Shown: one piece after another, positions 42,969-53,300 of the stretch
Layout: each line of letters starts with the position of its first letter
Position numbering within the stretch: the first letter of the stretch is position 1
NCBI RefSeq assembly: GCF_001580365.1
Contig: NZ_CP014480.1
Span: 1,551,008 to 1,615,007 of the forward strand
Length of the DNA: 64,000 nucleotides
Source of the DNA: Kocuria turfanensis
GTDB lineage: Bacteria > Actinomycetota > Actinomycetes > Actinomycetales > Micrococcaceae
Direction: 5' to 3'
The notes under the pieces: model-generated
The model's database searches: none
What the model saw: only the letters and a program-made list of their open reading frames with translations
Told to the model about the DNA's origin: nothing
Translations under genes and position numbers: made by a program

Positions 42969-44224
42969 CCGGCGCCCACCCGCAGCACCACGTCCCGCAC
43001 CTCGTAGGCGGCGATGAGCTCCACCCAGGAGACCCGGGGCGGGTGCGCGAACTCCAGCGGCAGCCGCAGCAGCCGCTGCAGGAAGATGTCGGTCTCCTGG
43101 ATCGCGATGAACCCGCCCGGGCAGCGGTGGGCGCCGTCGCCGAAGGACATCACCTCGGGGCGCACGCCCTTCGGCCGGGGTCGCTCCGGGCACAGCCGCC
43201 GGGCGTCCTCCCCCAGCTCCTGCGGGTCCGCGTTGGCCTGCCGGACGTAGAGGTCCAGCAGCGCCCCCGCCGGCACCTCGTGGCGCTCCTCGCCGTCCTC
43301 CAGGACCAGGTCCTGGGTGGTACGGCGGTAGAGGTGGCCCACCACCGGCTCCAGGCGCAGGATCTCGTGCAGGATCCCGTGCCGGGCCGGTTCCTCGGCG
43401 GCGAGGTACTCCGCGCGGAGCGCGTCGTCCTCCAGCAGGTGCCAGGCCGCCACCGCGATGAACTCCCGGGTGGTGGCCATGCCCGCGGCGGCGTAGGTGA
43501 GGCACTCCACGAGGATCTCCCGGTCCGTGTACCCCTGCTGGAGCAGGTGCGAGATCACGTCCTCCCGCGGCTGCCTCCGCCGCGCCCGGACGGCCGGGCG
43601 CACGTCCCGGAACCGGAAGGCGCTCATCGCCCACAGCGGCCGCACGGAGCCGACGACGGCGCCCAGCCGCCCCGGGAGCCGGCGCTGCGGGGCACCGGAG
43701 GAGCCGGTGACGGGGCCGCTGAAGAAGCGCTCCAGGCGCCGGGACATCCCGTCGACGTCCGAGTTCGTCAGCCCCACCACCTGGGCGGCGACCTCCACCG
43801 AGTAGCGCAGCGTGACGGCGGAGAGCTCCGCCCCGCCGTCCTGCCGGATCCGTTCGACGAGCTCGTCGGCCCGCTCCTCCATCAGGTCCCGGTAGCGGCG
43901 GCGCACGGTGGCCGGGGTGAAGAACCTGGCGGTGGCGCTGCGCTGGCGCCGGTGCTCCGGGCCGTCCGCGTAGAGCACGGGCGGGTGGTCGCCGGTCAGG
44001 CCCTGCCGGGCGGTCTCGGCGCTGAACCCGGCCTGCACCGTGGCGTCGGCCTCCCGCAGCACCTGGCGCACCAGCGGCAGGGCACGGACGTGCCAGACGC
44101 CGTCGCGCACCTCCACCCGGGGCGTGGTCCGCTCCCCGGGCGGTGCGGTCCGGCGCCGGTCACCGTGCGGATCGCCGTGCGGATCTCCGTGCGGGACGGG
44201 GCAGCGGGCGTCGTGGTCGCTCAT
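42926..44224 (-). CDS. Cytochrome P450
   Basis: A 432-residue soluble P450. It has the I-helix AAAGMATTREF (acid of the acid-alcohol pair replaced by Ala), the K-helix EILRLEPVVGHLYRR (Glu-x2-Arg), and the heme loop FGDGAHRCPGGFIA with the Cys ligand. Substrate is unknown. No ferredoxin or reductase gene is adjacent, so redox partners come from elsewhere. The N-terminus carries a repeat GDPHGDPHGD encoded by a 12-bp repeat. Loss of the acidic residue before the Thr pair may mean altered oxygen activation. Confidence 0.92.
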   Translation of the reverse strand: MSDHDARCPVPHGDPHGDPHGDRRRTAPPGERTTPRVEVRDGVWHVRALPLVRQVLREADATVQAGFSAETARQGLTGDHPPVLYADGPEHRRQRSATARFFTPATVRRRYRDLMEERADELVERIRQDGGAELSAVTLRYSVEVAAQVVGLTNSDVDGMSRRLERFFSGPVTGSSGAPQRRLPGRLGAVVGSVRPLWAMSAFRFRDVRPAVRARRRQPREDVISHLLQQGYTDREILVECLTYAAAGMATTREFIAVAAWHLLEDDALRAEYLAAEEPARHGILHEILRLEPVVGHLYRRTTQDLVLEDGEERHEVPAGALLDLYVRQANADPQELGEDARRLCPERPRPKGVRPEVMSFGDGAHRCPGGFIAIQETDIFLQRLLRLPLEFAHPPRVSWVELIAAYEVRDVVLRVGAGQGWREPSPASTAR

Positions 44225-44422
44225 GGAGCCATGCTACCGGCGGGTGTGACGCCGCACACGGAAACAGCGGCCCGTCACATCCTGCGACCGAAGAGCCGGT
44301 CCGGGACGCCCTCCCTAGACTGGAGTGACCTGTCCCACACGCGACGTGCCGTCGAGGAGAGCACGGCCCACGCGCTCCGGACGCGCCGCGCCCAACCGCC
44401 CGGACCGGCCCAGGAGACGACC

Positions 44423-44656
44423 ATGGCGACCTGTGACACCTGCGGCAACGACTACGACAAGGCCTTCACCGTCACCCAGGGCGAGCGCACCGGCACGTTC
44501 GACAGCTTCGAGTGCGCCGTCCACGCGATGGCCCCGGCCTGCGCCCACTGCGGCTGCCGCATCCTGGGCCACGGGGTCGAGGCCGGCGGCACGGTGTACT
44601 GCTGCGCGCACTGTGCGGAGCACTCCGGCGTCACGGGTCTCTCCGACCGGGTCTAG
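44423..44656 (+). CDS. Small Cys-rich zinc-ribbon/metallothionein-like protein
   Basis: A 77-residue protein with CDTCGNDYDKAF, FDSFECAVHAM, CAHCGCRILGHGVEAGGTVYCCAHCAEHSG. Nine cysteines and several histidines in Cys-x2-Cys arrangements should bind zinc. Homologues are widespread in actinobacteria and uncharacterised; the last third resembles bacterial metallothioneins. Strong AGGAGA upstream of the ATG. Confidence 0.85.
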   Translation: MATCDTCGNDYDKAFTVTQGERTGTFDSFECAVHAMAPACAHCGCRILGHGVEAGGTVYCCAHCAEHSGVTGLSDRV

Positions 44657-44730
44657 CGGGCCGGGGCCGCGCAGCACGCCCTCACCGGGTCCTCGCGGAC
44701 CGCGCCACGGGCCTCGGCCGGGGACGCGGC

Positions 44731-45151
44731 GGGCACAGGCACCTGTTCGACCCCGCCGTCCACTTCTCCTGCTCCGGCGTCATCGCCGAGGGCTACTCCC
44801 CCGGCGCTCGGTGCCGCGTTCGCGTTCCGGCACCGCGGGACCGACGCGGTCGCCGTCGCGGTCGCCGTCGCGGTCACCGGCGCGGTCACCGGCGAAGGGG
44901 CCGCCAACCAGGGCGCGTTCCACGAGTCCCTCAACCTCGCCGCGCCGTGAAGGCTGCCGGTGGTCTTCGTGGTCGAGGACAACGAGTGGGGCATCCCCGT
45001 GGCCCGGATCGCCGCGGAGGCTACCGGGACGGTGGAGGCGGCCGTCGCGTTCGCCAAGGAGAGCCCGACCCCCGATACCGCCGATGTGCTGCAGCACGTC
45101 TGCGCCGAGGAGGACCGGATCGAGGCCGCGGTGCGGACGGTGCTGGGATGA
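44731..45151 (+). pseudogene. Remnant of a ThDP-dependent 2-oxoacid/acetoin dehydrogenase E1 alpha gene
   Basis: In one frame GHRHLFDPAVHFSCSGVIAE, continuing GYSPG, matches the E1 alpha core. The next part, LGAAFAFRHRGTDAVAVAVA, is in another frame, and then comes TGEGAANQGAFHESLNLAAP (the ThDP-binding region). A TGA follows where homologues have Trp, after which LPVVFVVEDNEWGIPVA continues in the same frame to a natural stop. So there is one frameshift, one nonsense codon and no N-terminal third. The segment AVAVAVAVTGAVTG also looks like an expanded duplication of AVAVTG. Unlike the intact bkdA at 15335, this copy is dead. Confidence 0.82.
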
Positions 45152-45380
45152 CCGACGTGCTCTTCCCGTCGCTGCACGAGAGCGACCCGGAGACCGAGGG
45201 CGTGCTCGCCACCTGGTTCGTCGCCGACGGCGACACCGTCGCGGCGGGGCAGCTGCTCGGCGAGGTGCAGGTGGACAGGTCGACGCAGAGGTCACCGCCC
45301 CGGCCGCCGGCACGATCGAGCTGCTGGTCGCCGAGGACGAGGCCGTCCGGCAGGGAGCCCCCGTCGCGCGGATCACCTGA
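45148..45380 (+). pseudogene. Remnant of the matching E2 lipoyl domain, frameshifted at the lipoyl-lysine codon
   Basis: The ATG overlaps the stop of the E1 remnant. MTDVLFPSLHESDPETEGV and GDTVAAGQLLGEVQVD are a lipoyl domain. One base is missing exactly where the lipoyl-lysine codon should be (GAC-AG-GTCGAC instead of GAC-AAG-GTCGAC). The rest, VDAEVTAPAAGTIELLVAED, continues in another frame and ends ARIT-stop. No acyltransferase domain follows. Confidence 0.8.
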
Positions 45381-45434
45381 GCACCGGGACGCGGCGGGCG
45401 GCTTCACGCGGAGCCACCCGCCCGGGAGGGCGCC

Positions 45435-46925
45435 TCAGATGTCGTCGTGAGAGGCGCGGACGACGACTTTGTGCATGGCCAGCCAGTGGAGCAGTCCGCC
45501 GAGGGCGGCGCCGGAGAGCCAGGCGAAGCCGCTGTACTGGGCCAACTGCGGCAGCCACACGGTGAGGACCGAGAACACGGCGGCGACGGCGAAGGCCACC
45601 ACGGCGCGACGGTTCCAGCCACGGGTGAACCAGTAGCAGCCGCCGGGATCGGCCGAGTACAGGTCCTGCAGATTCAAGCGCTGCTTACGGACCAGGTAGT
45701 AGTCGGCGATGATGATGCCGTAGAGCGGGGCGAGGACGGCGCCGAGAGTGTCGACGAACTTGGGCAGACCGATGGTGGAGATCACGGCCACCCACAGGGC
45801 GCCGATGACGAACCCCGTGATCGCGGTGATCACCCCGGCGCGGCGGAAGGAGATTCTGGCCGGATCGATGTTCGACAGGGAGTAGGACGGCGGGATGAAG
45901 TTCGCGACGACGTTGATGCCGAGGGTGGCCACGAGGAAGGTGACCGCGGCCAGAACCGTCAGCGGCACGTTGTCGACCGCGGCGACGATGTCGGTGGGGT
46001 TGGTCAACGGCTCCCCCCGGCCGTCCTGGTAGAGCAGGTACGCACCGGCCGTGATGAAGACGGACAGGAACGTGAACAGCGCGAGGCTCAGCGGCAGGCC
46101 GGTGAAGTTCCCGAAGCGCATGGCGCGCTCGGTGCGGACGTTGCGGGCGAAGTCGCCGAAATTGATCACCACGGCCGCGAAGTAGGCGATCATCGTGCCC
46201 GTCACGCCCGCGAAGGCGGACACGGCGGCCCACCCGGTGACCTCCGAGCGGGAGAAGACCGTGGCGACGGCGCCCGGCAGCTCCGAGCCCAGCTGCGCCC
46301 AGATCGCCACGAGCAGGGCGATCATCACCAGGTAGACCGCCGGGCCTGCGATGTTGAGGAAATTGGCGATCCGCTCGATGCCGCCCAGGAACAGCGCGAT
46401 CTGCAGGCCCGAGGCGACGACGTAGGAGATCCACGAGATCGCGTCCATGCCCAGGAACTGCGGGCCGCCGGGATTGCCGAGAACAGCGTTCAGGGCGAGC
46501 GCGATCGCCGTCGAGGCGAAGTACGTCTGCGCCCCGTACCAGAAGATGGCGACGACCGCGCGGACGATGGCCGGGAACTGGGCCCCACGCACTCCCATCG
46601 AGGCGCGGGCGAGCACGGGATAGGGGAAGCCGTACTTCACGCTGGGCCGGCCGCTGAGATCCACGAGGGTCTTCACGATGAAGCCAGCCAGGAGGATCGC
46701 GGCGAACACGAACCATCCGTTGATGCCGGCCGTGATGAACAAGCTCGCGGCCAAGGTGTAGCCGGCAAGGCTCTGGATGTCGTTGGACCAGACGTTGAAG
46801 ATGGCGAACCAGCCCCACGTGCGGCGAGAGGCCGGCAACGGTGCCAGGTCCTCGTTGTACAGGGACGGGTCGGCCGTGTGGACGGCGAGAGCGGCATCCG
46901 AGAGGTCGTTGTTCCGGACAGTCAT
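45435..46925 (-). CDS. NCS1 family nucleobase/allantoin permease
   Basis: A 496-residue transporter with the family N-terminus NEDLAPLPASRRTWGWFAIFNVWSNDIQSLAGYTLAASLF, then GARGAQFPA-like VRGAQFPAIVRAVVAIFWYGAQ, twelve predicted membrane helices, and FIPPSYSLSNIDP. It imports a purine, pyrimidine, allantoin or hydantoin with Na+ or H+. No catabolic genes adjoin it. The region upstream has a 16-bp inverted repeat that may be its operator. It lies between the dehydrogenase remnants and the large helicase gene, in what looks like a transferred or decaying segment. Confidence 0.9.
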   Translation of the reverse strand: MTVRNNDLSDAALAVHTADPSLYNEDLAPLPASRRTWGWFAIFNVWSNDIQSLAGYTLAASLFITAGINGWFVFAAILLAGFIVKTLVDLSGRPSVKYGFPYPVLARASMGVRGAQFPAIVRAVVAIFWYGAQTYFASTAIALALNAVLGNPGGPQFLGMDAISWISYVVASGLQIALFLGGIERIANFLNIAGPAVYLVMIALLVAIWAQLGSELPGAVATVFSRSEVTGWAAVSAFAGVTGTMIAYFAAVVINFGDFARNVRTERAMRFGNFTGLPLSLALFTFLSVFITAGAYLLYQDGRGEPLTNPTDIVAAVDNVPLTVLAAVTFLVATLGINVVANFIPPSYSLSNIDPARISFRRAGVITAITGFVIGALWVAVISTIGLPKFVDTLGAVLAPLYGIIIADYYLVRKQRLNLQDLYSADPGGCYWFTRGWNRRAVVAFAVAAVFSVLTVWLPQLAQYSGFAWLSGAALGGLLHWLAMHKVVVRASHDDI

Positions 46926-47303
46926 GGCTGCGTCACTTCCCCACACCGGGATTCGGCATAACTTTCGTATCACGGAAGAATCCTTCCGCCTCCAACGGTA
47001 TGGTGCGCGTCACACCCCGTCAACGACGTACGGAACATTTCGGCAGCTCGTCCCGTGGCGACGCCTGACAGCCCCTTGGCAACGACATGCCGAGGGCGAG
47101 TGCGCCAGCGCCTGCATCGCGGGCCCCGGGGCCGACATGGGCGCGTTCCCCGGCACGGTTTTGATTACGCTCCGCCGACGGCTTCACCGGCGGCTGTGGG
47201 CCGACTCGCCCACAGGCCCAACGGCAGAGGCCGGGACGGCATCGACCGCCCCTCATACACTTGCAACGATCTGCTTTTGCACACGCCCCCGAGGAGCCGG
47301 ACC
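46926..47303. promoter_or_regulatory. Divergent promoter region between the NCS1 permease and the helicase
   Basis: 378 bp, lower in GC than average. At 46973-46988 lies CGGAAG-AATC-CTTCCG, a plausible operator for the permease gene. At 47194-47215 lies the 8-bp hairpin CTGTGGGC/GCCCACAG with a 6-base loop. A CATACACT at 47254 could be the -10 of the helicase gene. No coding sequence is supported; the frame open upstream of the helicase start lacks a start with ribosome binding site. Confidence 0.5.
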
Positions 47304-50300
47304 GTGCCCGAAACCCTTCCGTCCGAAGCGATCCAGCGCGCCGCTCTGGCCATGGCCCGCACCCTCGGCCCCTGGGTCGGGAGCCACGCCCCCGAGCCGG
47401 GCGACCCCCAGTCATGGGTGGCGCAGGCACAGCGGGAGGACAGGCTCAACGGCCGGCCGGCTCGCAGGTACAGCCTGCACGACCCGCGCTTCCTGCTTCG
47501 CCTGCTGATCCAGGAGTGGCGGCAGTTCGACCACCAGGTCACCCCGCTGCACAGCAGCTACGCCCGGGAGCTGACGCACTGCCTGAACGTGTGCGCCCAC
47601 GAGCCGCTGACTCTCACGGCGGCGGACGCCGAGCGGGCCGTCGACACCATGCGCCTGCTGCTGGAGAGCCTCGGCCTGGCCGAGTCGGGGGCACCGGCAC
47701 GGCCGGCAGCCGTCGAGGCCGCCGACGAGCCCGAGGAGGCGGCCGAAGCCCCGGGCCCCCGGGCACCGTGGCCTCCTGCCGTGAACGTCCCGGAGCCCGT
47801 GGACGAGTCGGGGGCCGCGCACGAGGGGGTCCCCGCGGACCGGGACGACCTGCCGCCGGGCACCCGCGCGGCGACCGTGGCCGCCGGCCCGCTCACCGTC
47901 ACGGTCCTGTTCCGGGAGGCGGTGAACTACGCGCTGGTCAACAACGGGGTCAGCCCGCTGCTGGAGATCCGCGTCCGCAACAGCGACCCGGCGGTGCCGC
48001 ACGCGCTCGAGCAGCTGGTCCTCGTGCTCGACGACGCCGACGCCGAGGCGTCGATGGGCACTCCGCGCCGCTTCGACCGTCTGCTGGTCGCTCCGGCCGA
48101 CGAGGTCCTGCTCGACGGCGCGGACCTCGCCTGGCCCCTGAGCCACACGGCCTTCGCGGCTCTCGACGAAGCCCGCACGGTCTCGCTGCGCATCAACGCG
48201 ACCGTGGACGGCGAGGTGGCCACCGGGACCACGAGCGTGCGGCTGCTGGCGCGGGACGAGTGGTACGCCCGCTCGATCCCGGAGCTGCTCGCGGCGTTCA
48301 TCACACCCAACGCGCCGGCGGTCCGGCAGATCCTCGACGGGGCCTCCGACCTGCTCGCAGAGCGCACCGGCAGCCCGTCCCTGGACGGGTACCAGAGCGG
48401 CCCCGAACGTGCGGTGGAGATCGGCCGGGCCCTCTACGACGCCCTGGCCGCCTTCGAGATCCGCTACATCGAGCCCCCGGCCTCCTTCGAGGCCACCGGG
48501 CAGAAGGTCCGGCCCGTGGAGCAGGTGCTCTCCGAGCGGTGGGGCACGTGCCTGGACCTCACGGTCGCCTACGCCGCTGCGCTGGAGCAGGCGGGTCTGC
48601 ACCCGGTCGTCGTGCGCGTTCCCGGACATGCTTTCGCCGGGTTCCTCACGGCCGAGGCGCAGCTGCCGGAGCTCGCGCTCGCCGACCGCGGTGTCCTCCA
48701 GAACTTCGTCCGCGGCGGCCTGCTGCTGCCCGTGGAGACCACGGCGCTGGTGGCCGGCCAGGACATCGGTTTCGACGACGCCCGCCAGGCGACCGCCCGG
48801 CACTGGGGTCCCGACGGGGAGGTGCTGCACGTGCTCGACGTCGCGGCGGCCCACCGCCGCATCCGGCCGCTGCCGCGGGTGCGGGTCGAGGGCGGCACCG
48901 TCGTCGTCGAGGTCGAGAAGACGCCCGAGGCTCCCCTGCCGGGGCACGGCTCCGGGCGCCGGGCGGCCGGCGCGACCGGCGCGGCCGTGGATCGCACCGC
49001 CCACCCGGCCAGGGTGGCCCGGTGGCGCTCCGCGCTGCTGGACCTGAGCCTGCGCAACCCGCTGCTGAAGCTGAAGAGGACCGGCTCCGTGTCCCTCAGC
49101 GTCCCCGAACGGGCGCTCCCCGACTTCGAGGACCAGCTCGCCAGCGGCGAGAGACTGCGGCTTCGTCCCGCGGACGACCTGTCCGAGATCCACGTCGCCC
49201 AGGGCCGGCACTCCGCCGCCCAGTTGCCGGAGGAGGTCCTCCAGGAGGTGCTGCGCACCGAACGGGCGGTGCACACCGACCACACGGTCGCCCGGCACGA
49301 GCGGACCCTGGACGGTCTGCGGCGCAAGGCCAAGGTCGTGATCGAGGAGACCGGTGCGAACAACCTCTTCGTGACCATCGGCGCCCTGTCCTGGAAGGAC
49401 CGGGCGGGCAAGGAGGGCCTCGCCCCGCTGTTCCTGCTGCCCGTCACGCTCACCGGCCGGAAGAACCAGACGTTCCACGTTCAGGTCGAGGACGGCGCCG
49501 AGGCCCGGCCCAACTACTGCCTCGTCGAGAAGCTCAAGCAGGACTACGGGCTGGAGATCCCCGTGCTGTCCGAACCTCCGGCCGACGAGAACGGCATGGA
49601 TGTCGCCCAGGTCTTCGAGGAGCTCCGGCGGTCCCTGGCCCTGAGCGGTCTGCCGTTCACCGTGGAGCCGGACGTCCGGCTGGCGATGCTGCAGTTCTCG
49701 ACGCTCGAGATGTGGCGGGATCTGTCGGAGAACTGGGAGTCCTTCCTGGAGAACCCCCTGGTCGGGCACCTGGTGCGGACCCCCACGGCACCGTTCGACG
49801 ACCCGGTCGAGGCCCCGGAGACCGACGAGCTGGACGAGTCGCGCCGGTATCTGCCCGTCCCCACCGACGGCTCACAGCTGAGAGCGGTCACCTGGGCCAC
49901 GGCCGGACGAACCTTCGTGCTCGAGGGCCCTCCCGGCACCGGCAAGTCCCAGACGATCACCAACATGATCGCGGACAGCCTCGCCGCCGGGCGCAAGGTG
50001 CTGTTCGTCGCGGAGAAGCAGGCCGCGCTGCAGGTCGTGCGGGAGCGGCTCGAGAAGGTCGGCCTCGGTCCCCTGACCCTCGAGCTGCACGGGAGGCAGC
50101 AGAGCATCAAGAGCGTCCGGAGTCAGCTCGTGGACTCGTGGGACGCCCGGGTCCGCCGTCCTGCGTCGGCGTTCGGCGTCCTCCGGGACCAGCACGCCGC
50201 CGCTGTCGCGGACCTCGCCCGCTACCCGCACGCCCTCCACCGCCCGACGCGCGGTCGCAGCGTCTGGGAGGCCCACCAGAACGTCCTGGCCCTCACCGGC

Positions 50301-53300
50301 TCGTCGGCGGAACCCGCCGCGGAGGACGGCATCGTCGTCCCCGGCACGCTCGTGGCCGAGCCGGAGCGCGCCGAGACGGTGTTCCGCACCGCGAGCGCCC
50401 TGGAACAGCTGCTGCCGGACCTCGGCCACGCCCCCGACGACGACGAGTGGTCGCTGGCGGGCCCGGAGGCACCCTCGGCCGAAGAGCCCGGTGGCCCGGT
50501 CCTGCAGCCGGTCCGGACGCTCCTCGCCGCACTCGACGGCCTCGACGAGCGCGTGACCGCGCTGCTGCGCACGACCGACGACGTCGCGCGCTGGCGGACG
50601 CTGGCCGCCTGGCTGCCGTTCCTCGACCAGGGCCGCGCCATGCCGCCCGCGCACTACCGCGAGATCATCACCGTGACGTGGCACCAGGAGATGCGACAGG
50701 CCCTCGACGACATCCGGCAGGTGCTCGACCAGCACGGACCGCTCCTGCAGTCACTGCACCCGGCCGCCTTCGCCGCTGACCTCACCCCCCACCGCCAGGC
50801 CCTGGCCGAGGCCCAGGGCAAGCTCTTCGGGAAGAAGAAGGCCGTGCAGTCCGTGGTCGACGGCCTGCGGCCCCTCGTGGTGTCGGCCGACACGAGCGCC
50901 CTCCACGATCCTTCGGGATTCCTCGACGCCCTCCACGCCGTCCAGTGGGCCGAGCAGGACCTGGGCGCACGCGTGCGGGCGCTGCTGCCCTCCGGGCTCC
51001 GCTGGTCCCTGACCGACCCGGACCCGCTCACGGTCCCCGGCTCGGTCCTGGCCTTCGCCGAGGCCCTGGAACCGGTCCTCGCCGCGTTCCCGGGCCAGGA
51101 CGGGGCCCTGGGCGCCCTGTTCACCGGGGCGGCCGGACCCACCGCGGGACGAGGCTCCTCCCGGACCGAGCTGGCGCCGGGCACTGCCTCCTTCGTCGAG
51201 GCCTGGACGGCGGCGCTCGACTTCCTGGGCGCCACGGACGCCTCCGTGCGACGGTGGCAGGAGGACAGCCCCGTCCCCGACCGGCTCGCCGAGACGGCGG
51301 CCGTCTGGCAGGACCAGGTGGACCGGCAGCGCGACCGACGACTGCGCAGCTACCGCGCGGTGGACGCCCAGCTCCGGGAGATCGAGGATGCGGGCTTCGG
51401 TCGGCTCGCCGGGGATCTGCGGGCCGGCACGGTCCCGGTCAGCGGCCTGGCCGAGCGGCTCCAGCGCGCGGTGGCGTACGAGGTGCGGGCGGACACGCTC
51501 GAGGAGGCGAACCTGACCTCCTTCGACGCCGCGGTGCGCGACCGCCAGGTGGAGAGCTACCTCGAGCTCTCCGCGCAGGTGCGCCGGAGGATGCGGGCGG
51601 ACCTGCCGGCCCAGGTGCTCGCCGCGACCGGCATCAACCGGGAGAAGCTGACGAAGCAGCAGGTGGAGTTCAACCGGCTCATCCACCAGAAGCGCGGCGG
51701 ATCCATCCGGGAGATCATGGAGAAGACCGGCTCCGTCCTCCTGGACCTGACCCCGTGCCTGCTCATGAGCCCGCACTCGGTCTCCAAGTACCTGCCCGTC
51801 GGATCGGTGGACTTCGACGTCGTGGTCTTCGACGAGGCCTCCCAGATCCGGGTGGCCGACGCCATCGGGGCCATGGGCCGGTCGAAGGCGGTCGTCGTGG
51901 TGGGTGACTCCCAGCAGATGCCGCCCAGCTCGATGTTCGCCGCCGCCGCCGGCGAGGACGAGCTGGACGGCGCCGAGGAGGACGGGCTGACCGTCGCGGA
52001 CCAGGACTCCATCCTCACCGAGGCCGTCGACTCCAACGTGCAGAGCCTCGGCCTCACCTGGCACTACCGCAGCCAGGACGAGTCCCTCATCGCCTTCTCC
52101 AACCGCCGGTACTACCGCGGAGAGCTCTCCAGCTTCCCCGCCCCGCCCGAGCCCCGCCCGGGTCTCGGCGTCCGCTGGGAGCGCGTGGACGGCGAGTTCG
52201 ACGGCGGCGCCGGCGGGACCCGCACCAACGAGGTCGAGGCGCAACGGATCGTGGACGAGGTCATCGGGCTGCTGCGCGAGGACCCGGAGGCGTCGATCGG
52301 CGTGGTCACCTTCAACACCCAGCAGCGGGACCTCGTCCTCGACAAGCTCGAGCAGTCCACGGTGCGCGCCGTGCAGGCCGCGCTGGTGCGTGCCGAGGAC
52401 CCGCTCTTCGTGAAGAACCTCGAGAACGTGCAGGGCGACGAGCGCGACGTCATCCTCTTCTCCCTGGCCTTCTCGCGGAACCGGGAGAGCGGGACGCTCC
52501 GCCTGAACTTCGGTCCGCTCACCACCGCCGGCGGACAACGGCGGCTCAACGTGGCGATCACTCGCGCCCGCCGGGCCATCACGATCTTCAGTTCCTTCGG
52601 CCCCGAGGACATCGACCTGGCCCGCACCTCGTCCGAGGGCCTGCGGCACCTGCGGGAGTACCTGGTGTTCGCGCGCGAACAGGGGCACGACGACGCCCAC
52701 GTGCCCACGGGCGAGTCCTGGGACCTGCACCGGCAGGACGTCGCCGCCGCGCTGCGCTCCGCCGGGCTGGAGGTGGCGGAGGACATCGGCATGTCGAACT
52801 TCCGCGTCGACCTGGCCGCCCGGACGTCCCCGGAGCACGCGTGGGTCGGCATCCTGCTCGACGGGCCCGCCTGGGCCCGGCGGTCGATCGTCTCCGACCG
52901 GGACGCCCTCCCGACCCAGGTGCTGACCGGCGCCATGGGATGGCGATATCTCGAACGGGTGTGGCTGCCCGCCTGGATCCGCTCCCGGGGCACCGTGGTG
53001 CAGGAGATCTCGGACACCGCGCAACGAGCGACCAAGGCGTCGGAAGAGCCCCCCGTGGAGGACGGCGTCGTCGACGGGCTGGACACCGCGGCTCCGTCGA
53101 CCGGGTCGGGCTCCTCCGCCGACCCCGAGCTCGAGCGCGACCAGGAGCTCGTTCCCGTCGGCGCACCGCCCACCGCGCCGGGACCCGACGAGGAGCACGT
53201 CCTCGTCGCCGGCCACGGGGGAACGACCACGGTACGTCCGCAGGCACCTGTCGGCCCGGCCGACGCCGCCGCTGTCATCGACGACCGAGGTGACGACCGG

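Noticed and set aside
44325..45380. Continuous Arg/Ser/Pro-rich open frame across the zinc-ribbon gene and dehydrogenase remnants
   Set aside because: Its translation is low complexity except for the end, which is the displaced half of a lipoyl domain; the real signals are in other frames.
47055..47303. Upstream extension of the giant helicase frame
   Set aside because: The extra 83 codons have no start with ribosome binding site and run through a hairpin and likely promoter; GTG at 47304 has GAGGAG in front.
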